NCBI GenBank assembly: GCA_017961585.1
Contig: JAGCWX010000007.1
Location: 1 to 64,000, forward strand
Reading direction: 5' to 3'
Length of the DNA: 64,000 nt
Source of the DNA: Elusimicrobiaceae bacterium
Lineage (GTDB): Bacteria > Elusimicrobiota > Elusimicrobia > Elusimicrobiales > Elusimicrobiaceae
Part shown: piece by piece, positions 44,776 to 54,480 of the stretch
Numbering within the stretch: position 1 is the first letter of the stretch
How the letters are laid out: the number at the start of each line of letters is the position of its first letter
Program-made: the position numbers and the translations under genes
Notes under the pieces: generated by a model
Told to the model about the DNA's origin: nothing
The model's input: only the letters and a program-made list of their open reading frames with translations
The model's database searches: none

Positions 44776-45351
44776 TCAAGCGGATTTTTGGGGCCGTGTG
44801 AACCGTTGATATATACGGTAACAAAAATACCCTATACAAGTGCCTAATGTGTTGTTAATCACGTCATCAATATCGCAACATCCCCATTGGGCCAAATATT
44901 GAACGCCTTCTATGGCGCTGGAAAAGAGCAAGCCGGCAAGGGCGGTTTTCCAAAAGTTAAATTTAGGCCAAACATATGGGAGCAAAAAACCAATCGGTAA
45001 AAACAACACAATATTTAACAGCAAATCTTCCACCGGTGAAGCGTGGGCAGAAGCGAACAAATTTTTTGTGTTTCTAAAGACAGCCCGACAGGTGGCCGCA
45101 GATATTTTTTTAAAACCGAACCAACAGTTCAGCATTTGCCTGACGACGTAAAACGGTTTGAAGCGATAGCGGGAGACTTCCATCCCCAAACGGTTGGCCA
45201 AAGTAAGCCACAAAATTCCCCCCACGTAAAGGGCCAGCAGGGTATATTTATAACATGTTTGTGTTTTAAGCGTGCGCAAGTACTTGCCCCCTAACGGGAT
45301 CAAAAACATCGCAATAAGTACTAACGAACCAAACAACAAACACTTTAGCAT
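44776..45351 (-). CDS. VanZ-family membrane protein
   Basis: A 191-residue protein with four to five transmembrane helices. The VanZ signature is present: VEDLLLNIVLFLPIGFLLPY, then SSAIEGVQYLAQWGCCDIDDVINNTLGTCIGY, with the conserved Glu-Gln and Asp-Asp-Asn residues. The exact role of VanZ proteins is unsettled; they occur often in polysaccharide and glycopeptide-resistance loci. It starts two bases after the ugd stop codon. Confidence 0.88.
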   Translation of the reverse strand: MLKCLLFGSLVLIAMFLIPLGGKYLRTLKTQTCYKYTLLALYVGGILWLTLANRLGMEVSRYRFKPFYVVRQMLNCWFGFKKISAATCRAVFRNTKNLFASAHASPVEDLLLNIVLFLPIGFLLPYVWPKFNFWKTALAGLLFSSAIEGVQYLAQWGCCDIDDVINNTLGTCIGYFCYRIYQRFTRPQKSA

Positions 45352-45353
45352 AG

Positions 45354-46586
45354 TTAATCTTTTCTAAATAAGTCGCGTGTGTAGACTTTGTCCTTTACGT
45401 CATTTAATACGTCATCATACCGGTTGGCAATAATAGCTTGCGAACGTTTTTTAAATTGAGCCAAATCGTTGACTACTTCGCTGCCAAAGAAGGTGGAGCC
45501 GTTTTCCAGCGCAGGTTCATACACAATTACGGTAGCTCCTTTGGCTTTGATACGTTTCATAATTCCTTGAATAGAACTTTGGCGGAAATTGTCGCTACCG
45601 GTCTTCATGGTTAAGCGGTACACGCCGATGACAGCGTCATGTTCTTTGGCACTATCAAAAGTACTGTTTGCGTTGTAATACCCTGCTTTTTGAAGTACGC
45701 GGTCTGCAATAAAGTCTTTGCGGGTGCGGTTGGATTCCACAATGGCTTTAATGAGGTTTTGCGGAACATCTGCATAGTTAGCCAAAAGTTGTTTGGAATC
45801 TTTAGGCAAGCAATAACCGCCGTAACCAAACGAGGGGTTGTTGTAAGTGTTTCCAATGCGAGGATCCAAACATACCCCTTCAATAATTTGCTGGGTATTT
45901 AGGCCTTTAAGCTCGGCATAGGTATCTAATTCGTTAAAATAACTTACACGCAGGGCCAAGTAGGTATTTCCAAATAGTTTTACGGCTTCGGCCTCCGTGT
46001 AGCCCATATACAGGACCGGGATGTCTTTCTTAACCGCTCCCTCTTGCAAGAGTTTGGCAAAGACGTGTGCTTTTTCGGTCAGGGATTTATCATTTAAATC
46101 TGTACCTACCACAATGCGAGCTGGATACAAATTGTCATACAAAGCGTGGCCTTCACGCAAAAATTCGGGGCTAAATAAAATGTTTTTAAGACCCATTTTT
46201 TCACGAATTTGGCGCGTATATCCAACGGGAATGGTGGATTTAATAACCATAGTAGCTTTTGGATTATATTGCTGTACTAGCTTGATAACCGCTTCCACGG
46301 CCGAAGTATTAAAATAGTTTTGCTGGGCGTCGTAATTGGTGGGAGTGGCAATGATCACAAATTCAGCTTGTTCGTAGGCAGCTTTAGCGTCCGTAGTGGC
46401 CGTTAAATGCAAAGGTTTGTTTGCCAAAAAATCTTCAATTTCTTTATCGGCAATTGGGGATTTTTTATGATTGATTAAATCCACTTTTTCCGGCACGATA
46501 TCTACAGCGGTAACATCGTGATGTTGGGCTAATAATGTAGCCAAAGACAATCCCACATATCCAGTTCCGGCAACAGCAATTTTCAT
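45354..46586 (-). CDS. ugd: UDP-glucose 6-dehydrogenase
   Basis: A 410-residue NAD-dependent enzyme oxidising UDP-glucose to UDP-glucuronate. N-terminal [14 protein letters not shown] binds NAD; catalytic K203 lies in [20 protein letters not shown] and catalytic C259 in [19 protein letters not shown] precedes the ATG, which overlaps the upstream epimerase stop by four bases. With that epimerase it supplies UDP-glucuronate and UDP-galacturonate for acidic capsule sugars. Confidence 0.97.
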   Translation of the reverse strand: MKIAVAGTGYVGLSLATLLAQHHDVTAVDIVPEKVDLINHKKSPIADKEIEDFLANKPLHLTATTDAKAAYEQAEFVIIATPTNYDAQQNYFNTSAVEAVIKLVQQYNPKATMVIKSTIPVGYTRQIREKMGLKNILFSPEFLREGHALYDNLYPARIVVGTDLNDKSLTEKAHVFAKLLQEGAVKKDIPVLYMGYTEAEAVKLFGNTYLALRVSYFNELDTYAELKGLNTQQIIEGVCLDPRIGNTYNNPSFGYGGYCLPKDSKQLLANYADVPQNLIKAIVESNRTRKDFIADRVLQKAGYYNANSTFDSAKEHDAVIGVYRLTMKTGSDNFRQSSIQGIMKRIKAKGATVIVYEPALENGSTFFGSEVVNDLAQFKKRSQAIIANRYDDVLNDVKDKVYTRDLFRKD

Positions 46587-47668
46587 TTAATATTCTCCTT
46601 ACAGTAAAAATCTTTGTACCACTGTGCAAAATGACGCAACCCCTCGCGCAGGGAAATATGCGGCTTAAAGCCAAAATCTTGTTCTAAAGCGGTTGTGTCC
46701 GCATAAGTGGTGGGTACATCTCCAGGTTGCATAGCAACAAGCTCTTTATGGGCTTCAAAATCATACGTTTGCGGTAATACCCCCGCCCTAACCAATTCTT
46801 CTTGTAGAATTTGTACAAAATCAAGCAGCGTTTCCGGGGAATTGTTGCCAATATTGTATAGCGCATAAGGCGCAAGCGGCAGGCCGTCTTCCCCGTTTTG
46901 GCGTTTGGGTGCGCCCTGCATAACCCGCAAGACCCCTTCCACAATGTCATCCACGTAGGTAAAATCGCGCTTACAATGACCATAATTGAAAATTTTGATC
47001 TTTTCCCCCACACGCAACTTATTTGTAAAGCCAAAATACGCCATATCGGGCCGGCCGGCCGGGCCGTACACGGTAAAAAAGCGCAATCCTGTAGAAGGAA
47101 TATTGTAAAGCTTGGAATAAGCATGGGCTAATAATTCGTTGGATTTTTTGGTGGCCGCATACAAAGAGACGGGATTATCTACTTTGTCTTCCACTGCATA
47201 CGGTATTTTTTTATTGGAACCATACACGGAAGAGGAAGAAGCATAAACTAAATGTTCTACGCCTGTTTTCCCCCCGTCATACGAATGGCGGCACGCCTCT
47301 AAAATGTTGTAAAAACCGATGAGGTTGGCTTCTATGTAAGCGTCCGGATTGGTAATAGAATAGCGCACCCCTGCTTGAGCCGCCAAATTGACCACAACTT
47401 GCGGTTGATATTTGGCAAAAAGTTCGGTAATAAGGGCTTTGTCGGCCAGGTTGCCTTTGAGAAAGGTAAAATTGGATAGGTTTTTTAGTTGCGAAAGACG
47501 GTATTCTTTTAAGGAGACGTCGTAATAATCGTTTACACTATCCACGCCAATCACCCGGGCTGTTGGATATTCCCTGCAAACGCGTTCCACCAACGCAGCT
47601 CCAATAAACCCGGCCGCGCCAGTGATAAGAATGGTTTTGCCTTCTAAATTAAGTAGTGTTTTTGCCAT
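46583..47668 (-). CDS. UDP-glucuronate 4-epimerase
   Basis: A 361-residue extended [19 protein letters not shown] binds NAD, the catalytic YxxxK is YAATK in [11 protein letters not shown], and the [14 protein letters not shown] segment is diagnostic for UDP-GlcA 4-epimerases (GAE, Cap1J, LpsL). It converts UDP-glucuronate to UDP-galacturonate, using the product of ugd encoded just downstream. The ATG 47668 is chosen because the in-frame ATG 47734 would read through a promoter; the -10 box TATAAT ends six bases before 47668. Confidence 0.92.
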   Translation of the reverse strand: MAKTLLNLEGKTILITGAAGFIGAALVERVCREYPTARVIGVDSVNDYYDVSLKEYRLSQLKNLSNFTFLKGNLADKALITELFAKYQPQVVVNLAAQAGVRYSITNPDAYIEANLIGFYNILEACRHSYDGGKTGVEHLVYASSSSVYGSNKKIPYAVEDKVDNPVSLYAATKKSNELLAHAYSKLYNIPSTGLRFFTVYGPAGRPDMAYFGFTNKLRVGEKIKIFNYGHCKRDFTYVDDIVEGVLRVMQGAPKRQNGEDGLPLAPYALYNIGNNSPETLLDFVQILQEELVRAGVLPQTYDFEAHKELVAMQPGDVPTTYADTTALEQDFGFKPHISLREGLRHFAQWYKDFYCKENIK

Positions 47669-47674
47669 AAATAT

Positions 47675-47704
47675 ATTATACCAATTTGCTGGGCGTATTC
47701 CCAA
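47675..47704 (-). promoter_or_regulatory. Promoter giving a leaderless epimerase-ugd-vanZ mRNA
   Basis: On the minus strand TTGGGA, an 18-base spacer and TATAAT with an extended TGG in front. The -10 box ends six bases before the ATG at 47668 and no ribosome binding site intervenes. Confidence 0.6.
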
Positions 47705-47757
47705 AGGAAGGTAGCGCCCCGTGGATAACCCCATGACAAACGGAATTTACAACCAAG

Positions 47758-48741
47758 TTATTTGTTTTTAATGCGATAAAAACGCAAAAGCAAGGTGCGA
47801 GCCAAATCAAAATTAATACAGGCAACCAGCACAAACAATTTTATTTGGACAGGAATAAACCGTGCGAATAAAAAACGTGCAAAATTTTTCTCAATGTAAG
47901 CGGTCAGAAACTGTACGGAAGTGGGATCTTCCGTCCCAGCGCGAGCGATTTGATAAAGCCATTTAGCAGCATGTACCAATTGGGCATTAGAGGCACGCCG
48001 ATAAAAAGTGGTCAGATTATGTTGTTTGGCATATTCCAGGCATTCGTCCATCAATACGATTTTTTTGAGATATTTAGGTAGAAAATTCTTTGTTAATCCT
48101 TTTTCGCTATATTTACAACAATAGTGATATTTGGCTTGATTCCCCAAGGCAACAAAGGCCTTTGTTTTCATTAGCTCAAAATTAAAAAACAGGTCTTCCC
48201 CGTAGGAATTGGTTGTGTCAAAACGTAAATCCGCAATAAAATCCCGGCGGTATAATTTGTTCCACACGTAGGCCCAAATACTACCATGCTCAAAAATATC
48301 CGACGCAGATATTAAAACGTATGGCTGTTCAATTTGTTGTTTAGTGTGATACCCTTCATCTTCGCAAGTATTGCACATAGCCACCGATGCATTATCTTTT
48401 GTAATTAAACCGTATAAGTACTCATACATATCCGGTTCAATATAATCGTCGCTATCTACAAAACCGATATATTCCCCTGTGGCACTTGCCAGCCCTGCAT
48501 TGCGGGCAGCTGAAACACCTTGATTGCTTTGATGTATTACTCGGACGCGGTTATCCTTGCGGGCGTATTCGTCGCAAATTTTTCCACAATTATCCGGGGA
48601 AGAATCGTCCACAAGGATAACTTCCAAATTTTTATAAGTTTGTGCCAGGATACTATCTAAACATTGACACAAAAATTTCTCTGCCCGATATACGGGTACC
48701 ACTACAGAAATAAGAGGACTCTCGTTCATAGAAGATGACAT
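47758..48741 (-). CDS. Family 2 glycosyltransferase
   Basis: A 327-residue capsule-type GT2: ISVVVPVYRAEKFLCQCLDS, LVDDSSPDNCGKICDEYA, metal site GFVDSDDYIEPDMYE and the YGEDLFFNFELM segment. It is the last gene of the long right-hand operon. The start could be ATG 48741 or ATG 48729; neither has a strong ribosome binding site. Between its stop and the next promoter (47704) there is no clear terminator. Confidence 0.9.
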   Translation of the reverse strand: MSSSMNESPLISVVVPVYRAEKFLCQCLDSILAQTYKNLEVILVDDSSPDNCGKICDEYARKDNRVRVIHQSNQGVSAARNAGLASATGEYIGFVDSDDYIEPDMYEYLYGLITKDNASVAMCNTCEDEGYHTKQQIEQPYVLISASDIFEHGSIWAYVWNKLYRRDFIADLRFDTTNSYGEDLFFNFELMKTKAFVALGNQAKYHYCCKYSEKGLTKNFLPKYLKKIVLMDECLEYAKQHNLTTFYRRASNAQLVHAAKWLYQIARAGTEDPTSVQFLTAYIEKNFARFLFARFIPVQIKLFVLVACINFDLARTLLLRFYRIKNK

Positions 48742-48747
48742 AGTCCA

Positions 48748-49332
48748 TTAATTATTTTTTTTCCAAGATAATCGCCCGTGGGAAGATACTTTTTGGGCCG
48801 GTACACCCGCCACAGCAATGTTTTCTTCCGTAATATCCTTTGTTACCACGGAATTGGCTCCTACGGCCACATTTTTGGCAATGTGTACCCCTCCTACAAC
48901 CACGCTCCCCACTCCGATTACCACTCCTTCCTCTAGAATAGGGGATACGCTAGAAGTGCCCTTGGCAGCTAGAACGGTATTGACGTGCAAACTAACATTT
49001 TTACCAATTTGGGCATCCGGATTAATTCTTACCAAACCCAGGTGCATAATATGCAGCCCCACTTCACACGTATTAGGTGGAATAGCCATAAGATATTTAA
49101 TTTGGATACGCCGGGCACGGAACCAATAATAGGCCGCCCGCAGTTTATGCCCGGCATTGCGGTGATATTCCGTATAACGCAAAAAAACCTGATGCTTCCA
49201 CAAGATAGCTTTCTCAGTCGCACCCAGCCAATATTCCAAAAAAGGATAGCGGGTTTTGTAAAGGGATTTTTCTATCTTCAACCATTCCTTAAGTTGGGCT
49301 TTTGTACGAATTCTTTTTTCAACGGGCAACAT
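48748..49332 (-). CDS. Serine-acetyltransferase-like hexapeptide acyltransferase
   Basis: A 194-residue enzyme: helical N-terminus, then left-handed beta-helix repeats (VRINPDAQIGKNVSLHVNTVLAAKG, VIGVGSVVVGGVHIAKNVAVGANSVV) with the catalytic His likely in the LHIMHLGLVRINP segment. Similar CysE-like enzymes in glycan loci O-acetylate polymer sugars or amines rather than serine. GAGGAG precedes the ATG. It is adjacent to the tagD and licD genes. Confidence 0.85.
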   Translation of the reverse strand: MLPVEKRIRTKAQLKEWLKIEKSLYKTRYPFLEYWLGATEKAILWKHQVFLRYTEYHRNAGHKLRAAYYWFRARRIQIKYLMAIPPNTCEVGLHIMHLGLVRINPDAQIGKNVSLHVNTVLAAKGTSSVSPILEEGVVIGVGSVVVGGVHIAKNVAVGANSVVTKDITEENIAVAGVPAQKVSSHGRLSWKKNN

Positions 49333-49333
49333 A

Positions 49334-49744
49334 TTAGTCTCCTCGGAAATTTTTGGGCGTTTTGTCTTTGCGGATTTTAGTGGAGCTTATTTCGGGAGTA
49401 CGTGGCAAATATACTACTTCTACGCCTTCTTCCTTCAAGAAATCAAATTTGCCCGTCCAGTCATCTCCCATAACAAAGGTATCCACATGATACTCGTGTA
49501 CATCCGTTTTTTTCTGCTCCCAACACGTTTCCGGGATTACCAAGTCCACATATCGCACGGCTTCCAAAAACAATTTGCGCTGTTCGTAGGTAAAATAACA
49601 AGATTTATTTTTGGATTTGGAATTAAATTCATCGGTAGACAAAGCTACAATTAAATAATCCCCCAACGCTTTACATCGGCGGAGCAAATTAATATGTCCG
49701 TAATGTAGCAAATCAAATGTACCGTAAGTAATAACTCGTTTCAT
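49334..49744 (-). CDS. tagD: Glycerol-3-phosphate cytidylyltransferase (TagD-like)
   Basis: A 136-residue nucleotidyltransferase. The HxGH motif is in TYGTFDLLHYGHINLLRR and the second signature is in PEISSTKIRKD (ISSTxI). YVDLVIPE and FVMGDDWTGKFD also match TagD/GCT. It makes CDP-glycerol from CTP and glycerol 3-phosphate. It overlaps no gene but lies two bases before the acetyltransferase and ten after licD, so CDP-glycerol could feed LicD. AGGGAG precedes ATG 49744. Confidence 0.92.
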   Translation of the reverse strand: MKRVITYGTFDLLHYGHINLLRRCKALGDYLIVALSTDEFNSKSKNKSCYFTYEQRKLFLEAVRYVDLVIPETCWEQKKTDVHEYHVDTFVMGDDWTGKFDFLKEEGVEVVYLPRTPEISSTKIRKDKTPKNFRGD

Positions 49745-49753
49745 ATTCACTCC

Positions 49754-50542
49754 CTATAATTTAATTTCTGCAACCCCGTGCCGTGCGATTCGCTTTTCAA
49801 CAGGTGGAAGTTGCATATAATTGCCATAAACTTGTGTGAGCCATTTGTGGTATTGTGCGGGAGCTTTTACTTTAAGATGTTCAAAATCCACATCCACTCC
49901 CTCCCCGTACCATTCAGTAGGCACTATTTCTTTTTTGCCCCATGAACCGCAGAAATTGGCCGTCAAAATATTGTCTTTGTGATAAGAGCGCATCAATTTA
50001 TCCCGCCGTTTAACTGCCTGATGCCAAGAAGGACAAACCAAGCACGAAAGGAGTTGAAATAATCTTAATTTAAGATCACGTTCTTTTTTCCACGTGTATA
50101 TAACACGTTGCCGCAAGAGCTGGTGATACACATGAAACCAAAAACGCTTTTCAGGGCAAAAATCTAAAGGGAATATATCAATCCATACGCCATGATTGAT
50201 GGATAGGTTTTTAAATGCATTTTCTTTATACACCGTGCGTGTGTCACGCAATTTTGCAAAAGGAAACGGATAGTCACTGTCTGTTTCATACGTTTGCAGG
50301 AAGTACTCTTTGGGCAAATATTTTGAAGCACACGCTAAAAAACGCTCATAATCGGCCCGTGGCATACCCACATCCACGTCATCATCCCAAGGGATAAAAC
50401 CTTTATGCCGAATAGCTCCCAGCAAGGTTCCCCCTAGCAAATAATAATGCAGTTTTTCTTTTTCGCATATTTGTACAAAGATTTCCAGTATTTTTAATTC
50501 AATTTGTTGCAATTTCTGTATCGTTTCCATGGGTGCTTTCAT
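49754..50542 (-). CDS. LicD-family phosphotransferase
   Basis: A 262-residue LicD domain protein: YYLLGGTLLGAIRHKGFIPW followed by the metal-binding DDDVDVGMPRADYERF. LicD enzymes move phosphocholine from CDP-choline, and relatives such as fukutin move ribitol or glycerol phosphate from CDP-alcohols to glycans. Lying next to tagD, this one may add glycerol phosphate to the polysaccharide (inference). GAGGAAG precedes the ATG. Confidence 0.92.
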   Translation of the reverse strand: MKAPMETIQKLQQIELKILEIFVQICEKEKLHYYLLGGTLLGAIRHKGFIPWDDDVDVGMPRADYERFLACASKYLPKEYFLQTYETDSDYPFPFAKLRDTRTVYKENAFKNLSINHGVWIDIFPLDFCPEKRFWFHVYHQLLRQRVIYTWKKERDLKLRLFQLLSCLVCPSWHQAVKRRDKLMRSYHKDNILTANFCGSWGKKEIVPTEWYGEGVDVDFEHLKVKAPAQYHKWLTQVYGNYMQLPPVEKRIARHGVAEIKL

Positions 50543-50571
50543 AATTACTTCCTCTTTGTTATTTTTGGCTA

Positions 50572-52182
50572 TTAGGCCTTATTTTTATCTTTTGCAAATC
50601 GGGACAAAAACGCCAACCTCTTATATTTCTTGGATAGGCGTTTGCAAGTAGCAATTAATTTGCTCGCAATAAAATCACGCTCTTCTGGTATCAAAATGAT
50701 TTTCCACGTTAACGGGAAAAAGATCCCCTCTGCCAGCACGGTGGCAACCAAAAGGCGAATGAATCCTTGTTTCATCCACAAATGCGGTAAATAAGCTATC
50801 GTTACACAAATAGCAATTAAGGCAAGAATAGGAAGCATAATCTCTTTGACCCATCGTTTTGCAGACATATCTAATATTTTTTGGGCAAAGTAAATACGCC
50901 CGGTTGAATTTAAGCAGGATCCCACCACCAGTATCGCCCCTATTGAATATACACCACCCCCCAAGTATACAGCCAAGATAGCTGCGGGAAGAATACAAAA
51001 AGAAATAAAGCTTAGTACAATGTGATAGTCCCTAATTTGGCCGCTGGCATTAATTACTGTCATATTGCCGTTGGTACACACCCCGCAAATATAACTAGTC
51101 AGCATAAAATAGCACAAACCTACGGTAAAAGGCGGCGGAGTTTTTAACCATAACTTAATTACGTAGGGTAATTCCACCACTAGAGGTATCACAAAAATTA
51201 GCGCCAATAACGTACTAAATTTACACGATCCGAAAGCCAATGTTTGCATGCGTTTATAATCCTTAGCACCTGCCGCGGTCGTGATAGCAGGGGAAAAGGC
51301 CTTTAGTAACGCGCTGGCCAATGTGGAAGTTCCAGCGTTCACCTGATGAGCCACCTGCATGGAAGCGTTTACTCTGGGGCCGAATGTTTTGTTGATCAGA
51401 AGGGATATCCCCTGGGAACGAAATAAACCAGCCATATGCCCTAACGCGGTCCAACACACGTATCCCCCAATTTGTTTTAGGTAGGTAATATTGCCCATGT
51501 AAGCATATACTAATTTACATTCTTGAAAAATCAAATTAGCACGGATGCAAATAATCAGTTGTGGCAGTACGGACATAGCACACATCCATAAAGCATATTT
51601 TACAAGCCAGGTCCCGGGGTGAGAAGCCATAAAGTATGCAAAGATAATATTTAGTATCGTAGTAGCCATAGAGTAAACGGTAAGTTCAGCAATGTACTGC
51701 TTAGCCGTATACATAGCCATGAAAGGTACATTGACCATGCCAACAAAAGAAGATAGACACGTAAAGCGCAATACCCACACACAAGCATCCATACGATCCG
51801 GCGGGATAGTAAGCCAATTGTAAATAGCCCACTTAGCAATAGGATAGCCGATAACAATTAAACATAGCGGTAGTACTGTATGAATAGTAATTGCCGTGTT
51901 AAACCATTTTCGGCATTCCTCTAAACCGTGGGCCGTTTGGTCTACTTTGGCAGCTCCAATAGAAAATGCATAGAAACGCGCCGTAGCCCCTGCCAAAACA
52001 TTATTTAAAAATTGGATAAATACTACCAATCCGCCAATGACGCTAAAAAGCCCAAAATCCACCTGTCCTAAAGCCATCAGTACCCAACGGCTAACGAACA
52101 ACGTTCCCCCTATAGCTAGCAAAGAACGCCCATAGGTAAAGATAATATTCCAAAATATACGTCTATTTTCAGTTAAAGCCAT
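50572..52182 (-). CDS. Wzx-type oligosaccharide flippase (MOP superfamily)
   Basis: A 536-residue protein with about 12-14 transmembrane helices. The N-terminal NIIFTYGRSLLAIGGTLFVSRW helix followed by ALGQVDFGLFSVIGG is typical of Bacteroides-like Wzx proteins. It would flip undecaprenyl-linked repeat units to the periplasm for the Wzy encoded at 57638. The C-terminus is basic. AAGGAAAT precedes the ATG. Confidence 0.87.
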   Translation of the reverse strand: MALTENRRIFWNIIFTYGRSLLAIGGTLFVSRWVLMALGQVDFGLFSVIGGLVVFIQFLNNVLAGATARFYAFSIGAAKVDQTAHGLEECRKWFNTAITIHTVLPLCLIVIGYPIAKWAIYNWLTIPPDRMDACVWVLRFTCLSSFVGMVNVPFMAMYTAKQYIAELTVYSMATTILNIIFAYFMASHPGTWLVKYALWMCAMSVLPQLIICIRANLIFQECKLVYAYMGNITYLKQIGGYVCWTALGHMAGLFRSQGISLLINKTFGPRVNASMQVAHQVNAGTSTLASALLKAFSPAITTAAGAKDYKRMQTLAFGSCKFSTLLALIFVIPLVVELPYVIKLWLKTPPPFTVGLCYFMLTSYICGVCTNGNMTVINASGQIRDYHIVLSFISFCILPAAILAVYLGGGVYSIGAILVVGSCLNSTGRIYFAQKILDMSAKRWVKEIMLPILALIAICVTIAYLPHLWMKQGFIRLLVATVLAEGIFFPLTWKIILIPEERDFIASKLIATCKRLSKKYKRLAFLSRFAKDKNKA

Positions 52183-52184
52183 CT

Positions 52185-53384
52185 TTATTTCCTTTTCACA
52201 ACATGCAACTTATGAGCCACTTTGCTTAGAATGGTTCGGCATAAAATCATCCAGGTAGGCCCAATCTTTAATAATTCACGTACCAAGGAATTGAAATTTT
52301 CTGTTTGATAACGCCGAAAAAACTCTTTCCGTTTCGGATGAGGTTTTACGGAAGTTAACAAATAAGGGTTGTATTTAACAACTTTTTGTAAATCAACAGG
52401 CGTTTTTTCTAAAGCCAATTTCTCGCACAGGCCCTGAGCTTTGAGAGTATTCACTAACAAGGCAGAGAGGCCATTAACATCATATTGTTGCGGATAGGTT
52501 TCCCGTACGCCCCATAAATCTCCCATGGAAAAATTAGCCATCTTATCCAACCCTTTAAAGTGGCATTGATGACAAGCGGGTCGTTCATAAAGGTTGGAAA
52601 TCCAAAAGCGTAAACGATACAATCGCCGGAATAGAAAACCTTGTCCCTTAGATAGCAAGGGAAGCAAATAATGGGGTGCTTGTGGAATAGAAGAACCATC
52701 CTGATAAGATATCTTTAAAAACGAGGCATCCCATCCAAAATGTTTATGCCGAAAATCAATTGCGCTTATTTTTCCCTTTTGAGTATCTTGCGTTAAAAAC
52801 TTCTGCCATACCGCCGGGGAAGGCACCCCATGGCAAAACAATTCCGCTGTGAGAAGTTTTTCATATTCTTTTCCAAGATAATTACGCAAGCCCGCGATTT
52901 GGCACGGGGTACCGGTAAATAATACCGCCCTTCCTTGTTCTAAAAATTGTTTGGCTTGTTGATAGGTTTTACCGATATCACTTTGTACGTACTTAGAGCG
53001 ACGCAGTTTATCCAAATCTTCTAAATTTTTAACATACGCATGAACCACATTCCAATTTTCATCAAAAGAAGCTCCAAATACCACCCCGCCTTCTTTTAAA
53101 ATAATTTCTGCCAGGGCCGTAAAAATTCCCCCGGAAGAACTTTTAAGCTTTGTTTCATTACTCATATGCTTGGCGGCATACGTTTCTAAAACGGAGTAAG
53201 TTGACGGTTTATGCAAGATGGGGCAAACTTTCTCACAAAGCCCACAATTGACACAGGCGGCCTCATCCACCTTTGGATATAAAAATCCTTCCTCGTCAGG
53301 TTGCATAGAAATACAACCTTTCGGACAGGCGTTCGCACACGCTTGACAGCCGCAACATTGAGTTTTTTGAAGGATCTTAATCAT
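52185..53384 (-). CDS. FrhB-like iron-sulfur protein (coenzyme F420 hydrogenase beta domain), polysaccharide-locus type
   Basis: A 399-residue protein. Two [4Fe-4S] ferredoxin motifs open it: C10-x2-C13-x2-C16-x3-C20-P and a second CVNCGLCEKVCP. The rest is the FrhB_FdhB N and C domains (SSSGGIFTALAEIILKEGGVVFGASFDENW; TGTPCQIAGLRNYL; FSMGDLWGV). Close relatives sit beside pyruvyltransferase genes in bacterial glycan loci; their reaction is not settled. It starts four bases after the stop of the pyruvyltransferase gene. Confidence 0.88.
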   Translation of the reverse strand: MIKILQKTQCCGCQACANACPKGCISMQPDEEGFLYPKVDEAACVNCGLCEKVCPILHKPSTYSVLETYAAKHMSNETKLKSSSGGIFTALAEIILKEGGVVFGASFDENWNVVHAYVKNLEDLDKLRRSKYVQSDIGKTYQQAKQFLEQGRAVLFTGTPCQIAGLRNYLGKEYEKLLTAELFCHGVPSPAVWQKFLTQDTQKGKISAIDFRHKHFGWDASFLKISYQDGSSIPQAPHYLLPLLSKGQGFLFRRLYRLRFWISNLYERPACHQCHFKGLDKMANFSMGDLWGVRETYPQQYDVNGLSALLVNTLKAQGLCEKLALEKTPVDLQKVVKYNPYLLTSVKPHPKRKEFFRRYQTENFNSLVRELLKIGPTWMILCRTILSKVAHKLHVVKRK

Positions 53385-53388
53385 GGCT

Positions 53389-54480
53389 CTATTGTGTAAT
53401 CTTTTGTAAATAATCAAACGCTTTTTGGCGTTCTTGCTCCAGTTTTTTATTTACAGCTTCCCAATCTTCTTCTTCACAAAAGGAAGAAGAGTTTGAATTA
53501 AATTTACGATGCTGCAAACCCACTATATTCAACAAACTATTTAAACGGGACGCTGCCGGCCAGGCGGGATTCAAAGATCCTACCATAAAGGGCTTGTTAA
53601 AGTTAATAGAAAATGCCAACCCATGGAAAGAATTTGTAAATATACACTGGGCGTTTAAAAATAGCCCCACCCATTCTTCTACCGTGGGAGTAATATACTC
53701 CCCGGTCATTGTGCGAGCGAGAGTAGAATGGGAAGTAATAAATAACAGCCGTAGATTCTTTTCTTGGGCCACTTTCCTAGCGTATTGTATAAATGCTTCA
53801 TCTCGGCCCATTAGCAAATACACCAACCCATACGGTTGAGCATGAGAGCGATTTTTGGCAACTTTTTTCCAATCCTCCTTTGTAAGTAATAACGAAGGAT
53901 CTAAATGCACTTGGACATCTCTTTCCGGGGCGAGCGTTTGTATAATCTCTTTCCCTTGTTGCTCCCTTACGGAGAGAGATTGCAGTTGAGCCAAATTATG
54001 TTGAATAAAAGTTTTCTCTTGGTCCGTAAAATCGTTTAATTCAAAGCCGAAACTAGCTGCGTAGGAGGCATTTTTAGTTTTATCTGTGCAGAAGGATAAG
54101 AAGTACCGATCGTCGTTCCAGGTTAAATGCGGATTAAATACCTGGTCACTACCCGTAATAAATAAATCATATTTATTCGCCAGCGAAGGCAAAGTATCAT
54201 AGAACACGGGAGGCATATCCTGCAGATATTTATTCTCAAACGAAGCAAAAGGGCGGTGTCGGTACCACGTAGCAGGAAACTTCAGGATTTGTTTAACCCA
54301 TCGGATAGAAAAACCCGAACGAGACAAATTACAAACCTTTGCCTCGTACTTGGGGGAATGATAATTAATCATTTGGGCACAATGTCCCAGTTTTACAAGC
54401 GTTTGTTTAAGCGCATATGCTTGTAATAGTGCCCCATAATTATTTGCCTTTAGAAAAGTTAGAATAGCAATCTTTTTCAT
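53389..54480 (-). CDS. Polysaccharide pyruvyl transferase family protein
   Basis: A 363-residue GT-B-like enzyme: IAILTFLKANNYGALLQAYAL, FITGSDQVFNPHLTW and the late FTNSFHGLAFSINF with the catalytic-site His. It would add pyruvate from phosphoenolpyruvate as a ketal to a sugar, giving negative charge. It overlaps the GT4 gene by four bases and is paired with the FrhB-like gene. Confidence 0.9.
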   Translation of the reverse strand: MKKIAILTFLKANNYGALLQAYALKQTLVKLGHCAQMINYHSPKYEAKVCNLSRSGFSIRWVKQILKFPATWYRHRPFASFENKYLQDMPPVFYDTLPSLANKYDLFITGSDQVFNPHLTWNDDRYFLSFCTDKTKNASYAASFGFELNDFTDQEKTFIQHNLAQLQSLSVREQQGKEIIQTLAPERDVQVHLDPSLLLTKEDWKKVAKNRSHAQPYGLVYLLMGRDEAFIQYARKVAQEKNLRLLFITSHSTLARTMTGEYITPTVEEWVGLFLNAQCIFTNSFHGLAFSINFNKPFMVGSLNPAWPAASRLNSLLNIVGLQHRKFNSNSSSFCEEEDWEAVNKKLEQERQKAFDYLQKITQ

